Of a stretch of 64,000 nt of DNA, positions 40,512 through 53,849 are shown in pieces (positions within the stretch are counted from its first letter, which is position 1; each line of letters starts with the position of its first letter). A program made the translations under genes and the position numbers. The notes below the pieces were generated by a model. That model was given only the letters and a program-made list of their open reading frames with translations. It was not told where the DNA came from and made no database searches. Source of the DNA: Liolophura sinensis (lineage: Eukaryota; Mollusca; Polyplacophora; Chitonida; Chitonidae); the NCBI RefSeq assembly GCF_032854445.1, contig NC_088302.1, positions 46,600,645-46,664,644 of the forward strand, read 5' to 3'.

Positions 40512-41678
40512 TAACGTAGATCTGAGATTTGTTTCATTCTTCCAAGCTTAGCTTACAGAAATACATATCTGTACTCTTTCACTTGGCCATTCGGCGTATG
40601 CTGTCCTCAACGTGTCAAAGCTGTAACAAAAACATGATTTGTTGCCTACCCGTCATACAGAAATATTACAACTTTACTGGATTCCGAAAATGCATAAATC
40701 CCCATACAAGGCTTGATTTATTGTGGGTTCAAGAAGCTGTACCACCAAACTCTTGTCAACCCTACTTACGAGAGCGTTACAAGAAGTAAAGTCATTTTGG
40801 AATAAGTATTGTTCTGTCATAACAAAAAATTCAGGTCTCAACTCCATGTGGATTCTTAACAACTCCAAACGTCGTACAGAAGAACTTGATGCTCGTATGC
40901 ATATACCCTAGAGAGACGTATCCACATGGGATTTCTCTACTCTCTATACTAAAAATTCCTCACAAAGATCTTAATGAAAGAATATCGTCGTTAATTGTTT
41001 CGGTATTTACTAAAACCGGACACCGTTACATTAACGTCAAAAGCAATAAGGCTTTCTTTAGTTCTACTATTTATGAAGGTTACCACTCATGGGATGTTAC
41101 ATTATTTATTGAATTACTTGAATTTCTCATTAATAACATCCATGTGAAATTCGGGGATATCATTTACCAACAGCCCATAGCTATTTCAATGAGTACCAGT
41201 TGTGCGCCTCTTTTGGCAGACCTATACCTGTTTTCATATGAATACGACTATATGCAGAAATTACTTAAAAGCGATATCTTTTTTATTTTTTTTTAAAGCT
41301 CGATCCTTTTCATTTGCCAAGCGGTGTATTGATGATCTACTGGCGTTAAATAACCTTCATAATGCTGAAGCGGTGAAGGAAATCTATCCGCCTTCATTGG
41401 ATTTAAAGGAGACAACAGATAGTCCTGATGGTACATCTGATATGGATCTATATCTGTACAAAGACGAACAAGGTTTCCTTTCACGCCGCCTTTACCACAA
41501 AAGGGATAATTTCAATTTTGATGTTGTAAATTATCCTTATTTGGATAGCAATATACCAAAGAGTCCTACATATGGCATACAGAAATCTCGCCTTGTAGCA
41601 TTTGTCAGATCTTGTGTAAATTGTGATGACTTTAATCTGCGTCACAAGTTGTTAGTTCAAAAAACAGTTTGTCAATGA
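40512..41678 (+). pseudogene. Reverse-transcriptase fragment (Penelope-like or related), broken
   Basis: The RT blocks appear in order across frames: MWILNNSKRRTEELDAR and KIPHKDLNERISSLI (fingers), STSCAPLLADLYLFSYE (motif B), RCIDDLLALNN (motif C, YIDD-like), then LDLKETTD, LYHKRDNFNFDVVNYP and PTYGIQKSRLVAFVRSC. Frame changes occur near 40900 and 41290, and there is no endonuclease. It interrupts gene X between exons 5 and 4 and ends directly at the tandem-unit element at 41679. The sequence resembles RTs annotated as Penelope-like or unclassified in marine animals; I cannot decide between them. Confidence 0.65.
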
Positions 41679-42890
41679 TACTCAACCAAACGCCTTCATT
41701 CTAACTTTCTCAAATTTTACAATGAGCATAACACTCGTTGGCAGGTATGCACAGAGCGTTCAGAATCTCTGTCAATCTGCATTGTGATCAACCACATAGA
41801 TGGCGCTATTATCCTTATGTACATATCTATCGTGTACATGGTATTTAACAACATAGATGGCGCTGGATGCCGAACATAACGGTCTATTTTGTAGACAGCT
41901 TTTATACAGACCAGCGTGTCATGTGTAACATCATAGATGGTGCATCTTGTAATATGGGATCCTTATATATTAACGGGAAAGACGTTATCGTCAGTTACTT
42001 TTGAATCACAATCTGTTCGGTTAAGGTCTGTAACGCTCGTCATTTTCGAACTGTATCTAATACCCCTTAACCTGGGGCTAGGGGCCGTAAAGGCAGCAAA
42101 TGCTCATTACATCTGCATGGTGCCTGTATGAACAGTTGCAATCAAAGCGCGGCTGAGATACTCAACCAAACGCCTTCATTCTAACTTTCTCAAATTTTAC
42201 AATGAGCATGACACTCGTTGGCAGGTATGCACAGAGCGTTCAGAATCTGACGATCTGCATTATGATCAACCACATAGATGGCGCTATTATCCTTATGTAC
42301 ATATCTATCGTGTACATGGTATTTAACAACATAGATGGCGCTGGATGCCGATCATAACGGTCTATTTTGTAGACAGCTTTTATACAGACCAGTGCAACAT
42401 CATAGATGGCGCATCTTATAATATGGGACCCTTATATATTAACGGGAAAGACGTTATCGTCAGTTACTTTTGAATCACAATCTGTTCGGTTAGGGTCTGT
42501 AACGCTCGTCATTTTCGAACTGTATCTAATATCCCTTAACCTGGGGCTAGAGGTCGTAAAGGCAGCAATGCTCATTACATCTGCATGATGCCTTTATGAA
42601 CAGTTGCAATCAAAGCGAGGCTGAGATACCTTGTTTAATTGTTATTTAACCTGGAACTCATTCATGGACTACAAATTTGAACTTGATATGGAATTCATGC
42701 CTGGAATATCCACTGTCTGCCCGCCATCATTGAAAACTGATGACCGCTTCTCTCTTGTGTGTTACAGGCTTTATTTCCTATTTGTATAATTTCTTACATA
42801 CCTTTGTCTTTGGGAGTTAGTGTTAAACGTTGTTTTGGAAATGGATCTTGCGAATGATATATGAATGTCGGACATGACGCTTATATTCAG
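41679..42890 (+). mobile_element. Repeat element with ~480-bp tandem units, copy 2
   Basis: Two units (from 41679 and about 42160) and the unique tail. It begins ATACTCAACCAAACGCC right after the reverse-transcriptase fragment. The tail has a ~40-bp deletion relative to copy 1. The CATAGATGGCGC motifs are conserved, with the first copy of one unit reading CATAGATGGTGC. Confidence 0.75.
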
Positions 42891-43373
42891 TAATTCTTAC
42901 TTTAAATCACCTACTTATTTGTGAGTAAGACCATAATGAACAGAAATGAACTATAATCAATTATATTGAGAAAAATTAGGATCTTAATTTTGTGAAGAGC
43001 AGCAGAATCTACCCCACCAAACGAGTCACGCGATTTGAAAATGGCGGCTTGTTAAGTTCTGATGGTGTACGAGTGGGTGCGTCGGTTAAATTTGTGTTAT
43101 TTGCGATGTTATAGTCTTTATTATTCCCGCATGATGAGGTAATATGAATTCAAAATTACTTTGTCATCAGAGGACACCTCATTTGTGGCGTATAGCGTTG
43201 GTTTTGAAGCGCAGGTCACAGGACCGAGTTCCAGGTTAATGAATGTAACGGTTCAGAGATGTTAATGTGACGGCTGAGCTGGGAACATGACCAATCGATC
43301 TCAGCGTTGCTCATAATGGTGACGTTATTCAGTGTTTTACATGGGGATTACCATCATCGCTATCTAAACTCAC

Positions 43374-45184
43374 CTGGTTTTGTCACAAATTCCAGTTCAT
43401 CCGGTGTTGGAGCAGTAGTCAGTTGTAATGGCCTCAAGCACATTGGCTCATTTAAAATGGAGGCACCTGAAGGATGATCAGACAAGAACATAATGCAAAA
43501 CTAATGTAAGTCTGTAGTTCTGGGGCCACTTGTTCAGTCAGGCTTAAATGTTTATACCAGTCTGATCCTGATACACAGTAAATGGCACACTAGCCTGGAC
43601 TAAAGTTAATACGGGGCTTAAGTCTAAAAAAGACGTTTGAACAACTGGGCCCTGTCCCAGCTAGAGCCGACACACACAGAATCTGCATATTCATGTATAA
43701 GATTTTTTTTTATTTATTACGCTGTACTAAGAAAACATTTCACTTATACTACGGCGATCCACGTATAAGAATGTGATACTTATTATTTTAAACAATCGTT
43801 AACCAGTATGTAAATTGGCGTGTTTTTTTTTTCAATTTTACTCACTTAAATAGTGACCATAGCATTAGAAATCCTCCTATTTCTATTTAAAGATGGTTCA
43901 GATGAATTAAACTAAATAAGCTGATGTAGCGTTAGAAATGCCGCGAGCAGAACTGCGCAATTGATAACATCGCCTCCACAATACAATGTTTTCGATCCAC
44001 ACACGGTACGGTAGACGAATTAACATTCTTTGTCCACTTGTGAAATAAGACTAATAATTTTAAACTTTCAGCATGAATTTACCTGGTGGTTTGTCTCGAA
44101 AGCAAAATGCTATCACTAGTCCAACTGTTGATCCGATGCAACAGGAAGATATCGCCAGTAAGACGACCACGTCACCTGAAAGTTTAGCCTTAATCATTAC
44201 TCGAGGCATTTACTACAACTCAGAGTCACCTACACTTGTCAGTAAGAGTAGCGCTAAGGAATGTGAATGAGAGAACAGAAAGAAAACGAAAAACCATGTG
44301 TATGAATCTGAAATGGTGAGAGTAAGCCAAGTGTCCTAATCTCAGATCAGGCCGTCAACTGCAAAAACAACAAGTGAAATTCCTTTAAACAAACATCATT
44401 AATAAAATTAGCATCACAATCTCTTAAAAAATATACTTATGAATAATTTTAAAGTCAGAAAGTGACCTGGAAGTGGATAGTCATAAAACAATTAACTCGA
44501 ATGAATGACTACAGCGAGAAATACCTGCAAATAGCTTCCATACAGAATTATATGTAGTCAAGAATAATTTACAGTCATCTACGAAAACTCTGTGAGACTT
44601 TTGAAACATTATCATACCTGAGAGTAACAGATTTGTCAGGACTGGGTTCACTTTAACAGCCAGTGGACACAATTCCTCCCACCATGGCGGTTTAGGTTGA
44701 GGAACCGCCAACATGTCTCTGGCAACTCGGATCAGCCAGTCTATGACGCCCTCCGGTTTAGGCCGGCACCTTTACACAAATATATGTCTAATAAAGCGCA
44801 TAATTGTGGTAGTATATGAGTACTAATAATTACTAAAATGACTTTTAATGGAAAGAGTCTTAAATAGTTAACTTTGGCATTTCAGAATGTCGTTGTTTTA
44901 TTCAAGAGGTGGTTCGTAAAAGTGGCGAATTGGGCTACATTGCCATTGATCTGTTGAAAATACAATATAAAAGACTATACAGAATGAAGAGTAAAACTAG
45001 ATAATGTATGGAGAGTAAAAAAGGCACACCAATTTGGTCCGTAGGATAATGGGATATTAATACCGTGGCTCTTACACACTGAGAACCTATCTTACCATTC
45101 GTCCAGAATTTCCAGGAAAATCAGAGAGAAATACGTAATAGCACAGAGTAGAAAACTCCAGAAGACAATCCCTGTCGTCTTCAT
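43374..45184 (-). CDS. Gene X copy B: exons 1-4 of an unrecognised membrane protein
   Basis: Exon 1 45184-45096, exon 2 44769-44618, exon 3 44175-44083 and exon 4 43466-43374 have the same sizes (89, 152, 93, 93) and splice phases as copy A, with no stop or frameshift. The protein starts MKTTGIVFWSFLLCAITYF (signal-anchor), has a Trp/Pro-rich exon 2 (PPWWEELCPLAVKVNP) and a second hydrophobic segment in exon 3. Exon 4 joins in phase with exon 5 at 40222, across an intron that holds the tandem-unit element and the reverse-transcriptase fragment. Equal exon lengths in two copies support a functional gene. The product is probably a two-pass membrane protein with a soluble C-terminal part. Confidence 0.7.
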
Positions 45185-45233
45185 GGTTGTACCGTTTGCT
45201 AAAAGCCAACAATACTGTGTTTCACTACACAAT

Positions 45234-45430
45234 GGGTGACGTTAGATCACGTCATCAACCGTGACGTCATTTCTCCTTGCAGATGTTTGTTGTGTACGAC
45301 GTCATAACATAGCTACATGGTGTTGTCAGCGTATTGTGACATCGAGATGAAGACATCATTGGAATGTAAGGGTATTGCGATACGATGTTGCGACAACAGA
45401 GTGACGTCCCTTTGTGAGGTTACATTAGGA
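45234..45430 (-). promoter_or_regulatory. CRE-like cluster upstream of gene X copy B
   Basis: Counterpart of 4035-4226. About five of seven TGACGT/ACGTCA cores remain; those in GAAGACATCATT and GAGGTTACATTA have point changes. Confidence 0.45.
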
Positions 45431-45593
45431 CATGATTGGGTCAATCTGCCATTTTTAACATGGGTGGTATATAGAATATACAAAAGAAAATTAAATTATT
45501 CTCATGAAATATGTTCATGGACAGGTTTTGGTGTCAAATATTATATTAGTTTCCTACTGGTAGTTTATCTATTCTGGTGTCAGGAATTTGGTG

Positions 45594-45652
45594 AGAGGAA
45601 AGCGGGCAGAGCCCGAGGAAACCCACGACCATCCGTTGGTTTTCTCAAACAC
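45594..45652 (-). mobile_element. SINE fragment (inverted)
   Basis: Same insertion as 4384-4445, a shared ancestral SINE piece. Confidence 0.5.
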
Positions 45653-46247
45653 TTGATTCTAGTGATTCAAATAAATATGTTTATTAAAATTGTGGCTTTA
45701 AAACCTATCTGCTCATTTTTAAAACCTTATTAAAATGAAAGGCTAGTATCGATTCTCACCAGATTTTAAAAATGAACGATGATGATAAGGAGACAGCTAT
45801 GCCCATACGCCATAGCTACACGCAGTCCCTCTCAGATGTCTGGTCTCACGGGCTGCTGACAGAGTTTTGGGGACGGAGTGAGCAAACACTAACTGTTACG
45901 ATCATACATTATCAAATCCCTGGCTCGAAAACTAGTAAGTGTAATGTATTGCCAAACAGAGACTGTCTCTCGGGGGAATAAAAATAATTGCTTGTATGTA
46001 CAGGCTGCATAAAAAACAAAAAAAAAACATGAAGGAAAGGTGGGAAAATTGAGGATCAGTGTGCTTGTGGAATGTTTTCTCATTGATGACAATCTGGATT
46101 GCTATGGTAACCGCTTTTTTATAACTCAACCGCTCAGCGATGACTTCTTCATATCCAGTTATAATAATGATCTTGTAAACAATACATAGAAGCGATGCTA
46201 CAGGCCTCAATACCCCAAGTGACGGTTCCCTTCTGTTCCGGCTGTTT

Positions 46248-47440
46248 TCGTTTCCTACTTTACTGAAGTAGTTAAAGGTCTCCCGTGGGAAGAAGATCCC
46301 TAGTCCACATATGTTTTGACAGGAGAATGAGATGTCAATTAATTTAGGTGACAAAGATATTAGGCATTTCCAACCTATATGTGTTGAGCATTGAACAACT
46401 AAACTTGAAAATCAAGACGTGTTTAAAGTTGGAAAAACATAAAAATGACAAAGTTCAGGTGAAAGAACGCGAAAAGTTAGATGTGAGTGTGGTTTTTAAT
46501 ACTTTCTTTTTAATTTTACTTTTAAGAGAAAAAGACGTTTGAAAATATTTTGTATGGTGATTATTTGGGATCATCTCCAGGTATATATTGTCTTTGTGCA
46601 ATAATGTTATAAATGAGAATGTAAAACGTGTTTAATAAATATATTTACACTAGAATTTGGTCTTTCAGCTAGAAAATGTGTTCCACCTGAAATCTGATCA
46701 TATCTATTGTAAGGGTACCAGTATCGGGGAGTAAAGATGAGAAACAACTGGCTTGTGTAACTCTCAGATCAGCAATAGACCTTACAGAAGATCAAACAAA
46801 GAAACATGAAGACGCTTGAATAAGTTAAATACACATATTTGAACAAAATAGACAAATAAGACAACTGACAATAATGTAAAAAACAATACAAATAACTACA
46901 AAAATATACAGTTTTTTTTACTGATGACAGCGTCTATGTCCGGATGGAATATTCCGGCTTTCAAATACGAGTCCTTCCACGTAAATATAGAATCCACAAT
47001 AAAGAGGAATTCCTCAATCGACGGATTACAGGATGACAGGGCATGGCAAACTGACTGTGAAGGCGTAACTTCTCAGCGTGGGCAGGTTGACAGTAGTGTC
47101 CGTGATGCCGAGCTGGCGGTGTATGTTTCACTTCTCCTAAATATACACGAAGTCACTTGAAGGGTAAACTCAGATAAAATGCACGTAATTGCACAAAGAG
47201 ACAATGAGATACAAGCTACAAAATAACGTGTAAAAAAAAAGCAATTGGCCACACATAAGCTCACAAATTGCTACCTACAGAAAATCGTGTACAAATGACG
47301 AATGGCGAATAAATGTCGAATAAGTAAATAAATAAATAAATAAATAAAAAACGTAATACAATGTATATAGACAGAGTTTGTAACATTTATATTTTTACTA
47401 TATTCATAAATATTATCATAATTCAGACTAAATCCATGTT
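46248..47440. other. Segment present only in the second duplication copy
   Basis: Copy 1 jumps from the equivalent of 46247 straight to that of 47441. The ~1.2 kb is AT-rich, has an (AAAT)n stretch at 47325-47345 and no coding signal I trust. It could be an insertion here or a deletion in copy 1; I see no clear target-site duplication. Confidence 0.5.
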
Positions 47441-47641
47441 TTTGGTTTTAAGAAACAAATTTACATTCAAATAAATTGATAAGACATGGATTACATCTTA
47501 AAAAGGCCGTTTCTACAAAAAAGATTTTACGCTCTTTAAATAGATTTTGGCATTATTTTTATGTTTTCTTCTCCTTTAAAGTCAAACAAGGCTAGGAAAT
47601 TGTATTTGAGGAAAGTTTATTGCACCTATTCGCTCAGGCGC

Positions 47642-48776
47642 GTAACACAATTTTCTCTCCCTTGTATACATACTTCTTAATCATATATTGTTGACTAATA
47701 GAAACTGGATACCTTTTTTTCATTTTTCAAAGTTTCTTTCATTTTTCAACAATTGTCTATATAATAATCTGGCAGTGTATTTAGTGGATTGAGGCCTAAA
47801 TATTGCTATCTATTCCATGTTTTGTTTACTTGATCAACTTGAAAGTTTCTTTAGGAAATTTTCTTTCTCGAATTTGCCAAAAAACAGAGCTTTTTAAACA
47901 CATTCTGTGGTGGGCCAAAAGATATATGGTTTGTGTGATGTTTATGAACCTTTAAATTTGTGACAGCTAAGGTGATACCACATGGTTGATAGACAGATGA
48001 TAAATCTGAAAAGGGAGTGAACAACAACGCATTACAGGTAAACAAGTAATTTGGCCTGACCAGGGCAAAAACAGTTCTGCCAGTGTGGCATACCTTAATG
48101 ACCGATGGAAGGTAAAGTAGACCCTGCCCGTACCTGTGGCTGGATTTTTTTACTAGAAGCCTAATTCAGATCAAATCATACTTTTTTCGATCGAAGTTCA
48201 CAGCATTTTCGCATCGCCTCAGATCGTAAAAAAAAATCCCACACGTCTTGACGTAAAACATACGGTCGTAGCTGCCCTCGAAACGGAGAAGAGAAAGGTT
48301 ATTTAAACAGGACAGATACGAGATACCTTCTGAAAGGTAATAAAGTATTCGTGGCAAATGGAGTAAATCTGCTTTTATTTGCGCAGATGAATTTTTGTAC
48401 CAAAAATCTCCAGTGAAGCCTTACGGGTTAATTATGCTCACTGGAATGTTACGAATATGTTGCCAATAAAACAATAAATTTAGAACTACTTTCTAACTCG
48501 ACACAAGTTTAGTTCAAACGGCGAATTGAGTATTTCTCGGGTTAACTGCGTATGGATTTCGTCTGGGTGAGATTTTACATGTCATGTTAAAGCGAACTGA
48601 TAAAGACATGGCCTCACCTTGGTGTGTATCACAGCTAACTCAGCGGAGAGAAGAAAACATTTATTTCATAGTAAACATTAAAATATGACTGAAAACTGTT
48701 GGCGAATAAAAATCAAAACTGCGTATGTAGCAAAATTAAAAATCAATAATAACATTATCATTCCGACGGATTTCTC
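47642..48776. other. Host sequence missing from copy 1; no intact gene
   Basis: This stretch, together with the foxQ2 pseudogene to 49776, is what the Polinton replaces in copy 1. 48030-48110 resembles foxQ2-flanking DNA upstream of 33650 and 48540-48640 an inverted foxQ2-upstream block, so yet another module remnant may be buried here. Confidence 0.5.
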
Positions 48777-49650
48777 CTAACTAGGAGTGTATATCAGACG
48801 TGACACCCAGTGAAATGGCCCTCCTGTTAGACTTGGCTGCATTGGATTGGATCGGGAACTCTGGACATGGTGAGCTCCCGCAAAATACATCAGCTCCTCC
48901 TCTTTACACAATATGGCGTCTATCCCCAAGGTATCAATCACAGCGCTTGTTGCCATGACAACACTCGTCAAGGGAAAGTAACCTTGATCAGAAGTGCATT
49001 GTGGAGAATTGGAATCAGAGCACAAAACCGAAGTTCGTTTCAGGAACTCTTCTTCACATTTTCGAACTCGACGATGAGCATGTCTCCTACGGAAATCTTC
49101 CTGCTCAAAGTCCTCGAAATTGTCAAGGTGTATGGAACCGAAGTTAGTTTCCGGAACTTTTCTTCACATTTTCGAACTCGACGACGAGCATGTCTCCTAC
49201 GGAAATCTTCCTGCTCAAAGTCCTCGAAATTTTCAAGGTGTATGGACTGGTAGTTACCCTTGCTGTTCTCACTACGGCACTATTTGACAAAGTACTCATT
49301 CAAGGAAAGACTGTGACGGACGCTGTTTGTCTTTGCTCTAATAATAGGGAAAGTTCTCTGAGATCCACTGATAGATATCGTACAGAAGCATTCGTTTATC
49401 CTCTGAACTCTGAATAGCCATTTGGATAAGGGCGATGTAAGACAGGCCAGGTTTTGTTTCCGGATTCTTCTTACCTTTTTCAATCTTGGCAGAAGCTTCG
49501 TTATTATCAATGATACAGGCAAAGTCTTCCTCCGGTAAATAAGAGGGTTTTATATCTAATTCAGTCCAACATTTTTTTTTCCTTACAAGTTATCGCCTTT
49601 GAAACAGAGCTCTTTTGCGCAATCCGCAAGTTCTCAGTGTACGAAGTCAT
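48777..49650 (-). pseudogene. FoxQ2-family forkhead pseudogene (copy 3)
   Basis: The ATG at 49650 opens MTSYTENLRIAQKSS, like the start of the intact copies. The forkhead domain follows in several frames: a first part ([14 protein letters not shown] and SVRHSLSLNEYFVK frames) with a deletion in the recognition-helix region, then a ~105-bp tandem duplication at 49030-49250 of the basic wing end. The tail keeps LGIDAILCKEEE, where the first Phe of the eh1 motif is Leu. Small deletions, stops and the duplication make it non-functional. The orientation is opposite to the intact genes and the same as the neighbouring gene X copies. Confidence 0.8.
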
Positions 49651-49776
49651 GATGTACCTGGTGTTTCTAGGAAGATTTTCTGCCTTTTGTTTAGCTGAGG
49701 TGCTGGGACGATTTGACAGGTTGAGTACCAACGGCGAATTTTCTAGGGTTGTAGCATTTCTAGGCTTACTGCGTGT

Positions 49777-52700
49777 ACAATTCGGGGAAGAATTCACATG
49801 TCATGCTAAAGCGAACATGGCCCCAGTTTGCAGTGTATCACAGGTAACAGCAAACACAGTGTAGTGCCCACGCCTTTACTCAAGGGAGGTCATTAAGATA
49901 TGGCACACCACCCTCCCCTTTTCTGGGCTGTTTGAATCGCTCACACTAAATAGTTTGTTGACCTTATTAGTTTGTTTACCCGTAATTAGCTCCCGTTGTT
50001 AGCTAACTATCTCTTCTAATATTCTTGACACGATTTTTTTGGGAGTCGTCATCGCAATGACCACGTTATATAAAATCCGTAAACAAAGATTGTACCCATA
50101 CAAATACAAGATATAGAGATGGACTTGAAAAGTCTGATTCAGTATTTAAAAGGTTACATCATAAAAATATACTTTTTCGTTAGAGTCCGCAAAACAATTT
50201 GATTTACATTACATGGAACTGAATAATGTGCTGATCATTTTATGATGTTAGAGAGTACCCATGCGGAAGATTGCTATATCAGTATAAGATCAGTGACAAC
50301 ATTCTACTGAAAACTTCACAACTTTCACTGCAAAGAAAAACATATCCGTGGCCATTTTCATGAAAATGTCTTATGTTATATCCTCCTTAACATAAAAGTG
50401 GCTTCTGAAGGCAACTCCCGGGAGACCGTTCGGACCGGGAGAATATTGGTCTGAGCAGGATCACGTGTCAACACCCTGATGACGTGTTAACCAGGTAGCT
50501 ACGGCAGGTAACTCAGGCTTCTGGACAGAGAGGGAACGCCTATCGCGTTATAACTGGAGACAAACAAGTATACTAGTCTCTTTTTTTTAATTTGTCGCCT
50601 ATATTCAGCTCGCCGTTAAAATCACTCATAACCACTTCAAAATTACCCTTACACTCTATACATTGGAGTGCTGGACGTATATATTAATGACAGGAAAATG
50701 CACTAAAAACATTGTCATGTAACAATACATTGTTTGTTTATAGTTGTACATCTCCTGGCGCCCTTGGTCACGTGACGTGTTCGATTCAGTCACAGCGGGT
50801 AGTCTAAGTATAGAACATCGTGTAAATTTCGAGCCAGTCAGTTTTGACTGACCGATGGCTTCGGGAAAATGACCATGTTTATGTGTTTTCTTTGTTCTTT
50901 CTCGAAGCTTTGATGACAATATATAAGGCGGCAGATTTGTAGGCTGTGAGAGAGTCAATGAAGTGTCAGTGATAGTTATAAACAGAGATAAGATAGTGAT
51001 ACGACAGTGATACATCGATACATCACATCTATAGTTGGAAGAAATCGTTAGTACCTTTGTAGTGGAAAAGCTGGTGTAATTTGGATTACGACGGAAAGTC
51101 AAGTTAAGGACTAGCGTAACTCGGGTCTGAAGTATTTATACATAGTACGCTGCCGCCATTTATTGTAACGTTTATTATATTTTATATATGTCCTGTGCAT
51201 TGCTATTTGTAGTTTAAATCATTATTTTCTTTGATTTATTAAATTGTTAAACCAACCATTTCAGTGTTTGAGAGTGTTACTCTGTTTGACCCAGGTTAGG
51301 CTCGTTAACGGGAATTGATTTTGGCTTATTATACCGATACCCTAATAATATGTCTAATGCATAATGGTAAACCTCAAACTTTTCGCGAGGAAGACTACTT
51401 TTCTTTTCGTACCGTCAACATTGTTCAAAAACAGTTAGAATGCTGGATAATTGACACATTCCTGTACATTTTAATGAAGGGCTACACCAGTTACCTACAA
51501 TGTGATCCACTACTCTAAACCCTGTTTCAAAACAGCCGTCTTAAAAATTGTGTCCAATTTTTAGTATAACATAGCTTAAATAAACGAAAATAAGATTATT
51601 TTTTTGTAGCTCAGTTCAGGAGTAGGGCTTCAGGTTTCAATGTTATGGACTTCTGTTATAAAAAAAATATAGTGTATTCGCGACGATAATAATGTAGCCT
51701 TTGTTACCGTGTGGAACCTTCTACTCTAACACAATTTACCTGAAACTCCCATTGTCTCTGGTTTCTGAATAATCATGACCTTAATCGAGGCAGTGAGTTG
51801 GTGGTGTCGAAAAAAGCTGGTAAGTGTCCACTTCCAAAATGGCTTAGGAAAGCAAGGTTGTCGAGTTCCTGGAAAGTTAATGATGACTATTAATTTAAAG
51901 ATTTTATCAACTTGAGGAAAATATAGTTCACTGGAAAAAAAAACCAATGTAGTAAAGTTTTAGTAGTAATTTATACAAGTGAAGGATTTCATTATATTAC
52001 AAATGTACTTTGCTTAACGTCAGGCATATGCTACTATACATGTGAATTGTTGTGATAGCCGATGTCTTAAAATTCATCTTTAAAATATACAATATACGAT
52101 TCCGACAGACTATTAAGCGTAACTTCTATTGTTGCAATATGTACAACGCTGTATATAACTTAAGGTAAAGAAACATGTTCCAGAGAACAAAACATCCACA
52201 ATATATTGAAATTGCACGATATGTAAGTCATTTTATTACTTTGCAGGAGAAAGGCTTTTGAAGACGATAGTGAACAACGCCGGTTTCTATTCCAGAGATT
52301 TTCAAGGGATGATGATGTACATGGAAAAATCTAAAAACCCTGGGATCATGAAATATACAGGATGTTTATTGAGCACATGTGACATCCCATCCACAGCCAT
52401 AAACCACCGTCTTCACTTCTTGATCAGCTTTATCCCCTGGTATGTGGCCTTGTAGAGATGGTAGTGGAAGGCTCTGAACACACAACCTCCTGCCCGGCTC
52501 ACTTCCCGACCCAGATGCCCACACCTCAGTGTCAAGGCCTTTTACACCCAGGGTGAGCGTCACCCTAAAGGCCTTTGTCTCTGCCTTCAGCAATACTTGT
52601 GACCTGACCACATCACCCTATGGAATACACAACGTTGTGAAGATGGAAGCTAGCACAATTTTTAAAACCTTCAAGATTTTGTTCAAGGGTTCAATTAAAA

Positions 52701-53849
52701 GTTTGCGGTACATCGCAGTGAAATCATCTACTTCTTGAAAACACAGACAGAAGATTACATTTTTAAGTCTTTGTTTTGATTTATTTATTGATTTATTTGA
52801 CTGTTGTTTTACGCTATGCTCAATCTTTCTTTTAAAGGTTATCGTCGTGTGCGATTGAGTACCATGTATATCTTCTGCTAGACAACATATGCAAATGCAT
52901 AGACCGTGGAATTATTCTTTAAAATAGGCCGTTAACTGTTTGGCCTGATAAATAAACAAGGCAAATAAACAAAAGGAATTCGGCGACTGAAGATTTTCCT
53001 TATACAGTCCTTAAGTTTCTAGTTATAAATGCAATTAGAGTAAATTAAATGACCTCTTTTTATTTTGGAAGGATTGAAATTTATTTCAACTCCTCACAGG
53101 CGCTTATGCATACAACAACGGTTTAATCGAGGCGAAAAACGGAGGCAAAATTCAGAAATGTTGTAAATGGACCACATGAGTGAAGGACTGGTAATGTTTG
53201 CAGTAAAGCAGCTATAAATCCTCTACAAATGGAATGATTAAATGTTCACGACCTGGTGTTCTGGTTGATATCAGAGTGATATCTACATCTAGCGATCTGG
53301 TGAAATAAAATCTTCTATACCTTTGCCCACAGGTAAAACTTAATCTCATTTCACTTAGAGATTTGGAATATGTTCTTCCTCGACACTAAGCTCTCCACTT
53401 CCGATATACAAGACAAGGGATGTAGCTGAAAACAAAGCCAATACGTATTGCTTAATATCAATTTATTTGTTTATTTATTCACTTGATTTTTGTTTAATGC
53501 CATACTCAAGAATTACTCACTTGTACGACGGCGGTAGGTTTTATAGACAAAGGAAACCAGACTGTCCGACATAAACTGGGTCGATCATTTATAAATCTGC
53601 GGAGGTTTGGGACGCCGACAGTTAGGCAGACAGTCAATATGTCGTCATTGCGTGTATTACATGGGGTTTACCATCAACGCTATCTAAACTTACTTGGTTT
53701 TGTCACAAATCCGAGGTCATCCGGTGTTGGAGCAGTATTCAGCTGTAATAGCCTCATGCACATTGGTTCATCTAAAATGGAGGAACCTGTAGGGTGAACA
53801 GAGAGAGAACAATGCAAAACTATTGAAGACAAGGATGTAAATATAAGCG
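49777..53849. repeat. Segmental duplication, right half, copy 2
   Basis: Partner of 22834-26920 with few changes (for example a 12-bp deletion near 51716). It begins with a minus-strand foxQ2 upstream block for the pseudogene at 48777-49650. Between 50000 and 51700 I see no gene. Confidence 0.85.

Larger units (their letters stand above)
42890..47641. repeat. Segmental duplication, left half, copy 2
   Basis: Partner of 1693-5251. It differs by indels of 2-40 bp and by an extra segment at 46248-47440. It ends at 47641 against the left edge of the Polinton in copy 1. Confidence 0.85.

Noticed and set aside
46924-47160. 78-codon ORF in the copy-2-only segment
   Set aside because: No similarity and no conserved counterpart; composition is that of the surrounding AT-rich DNA.
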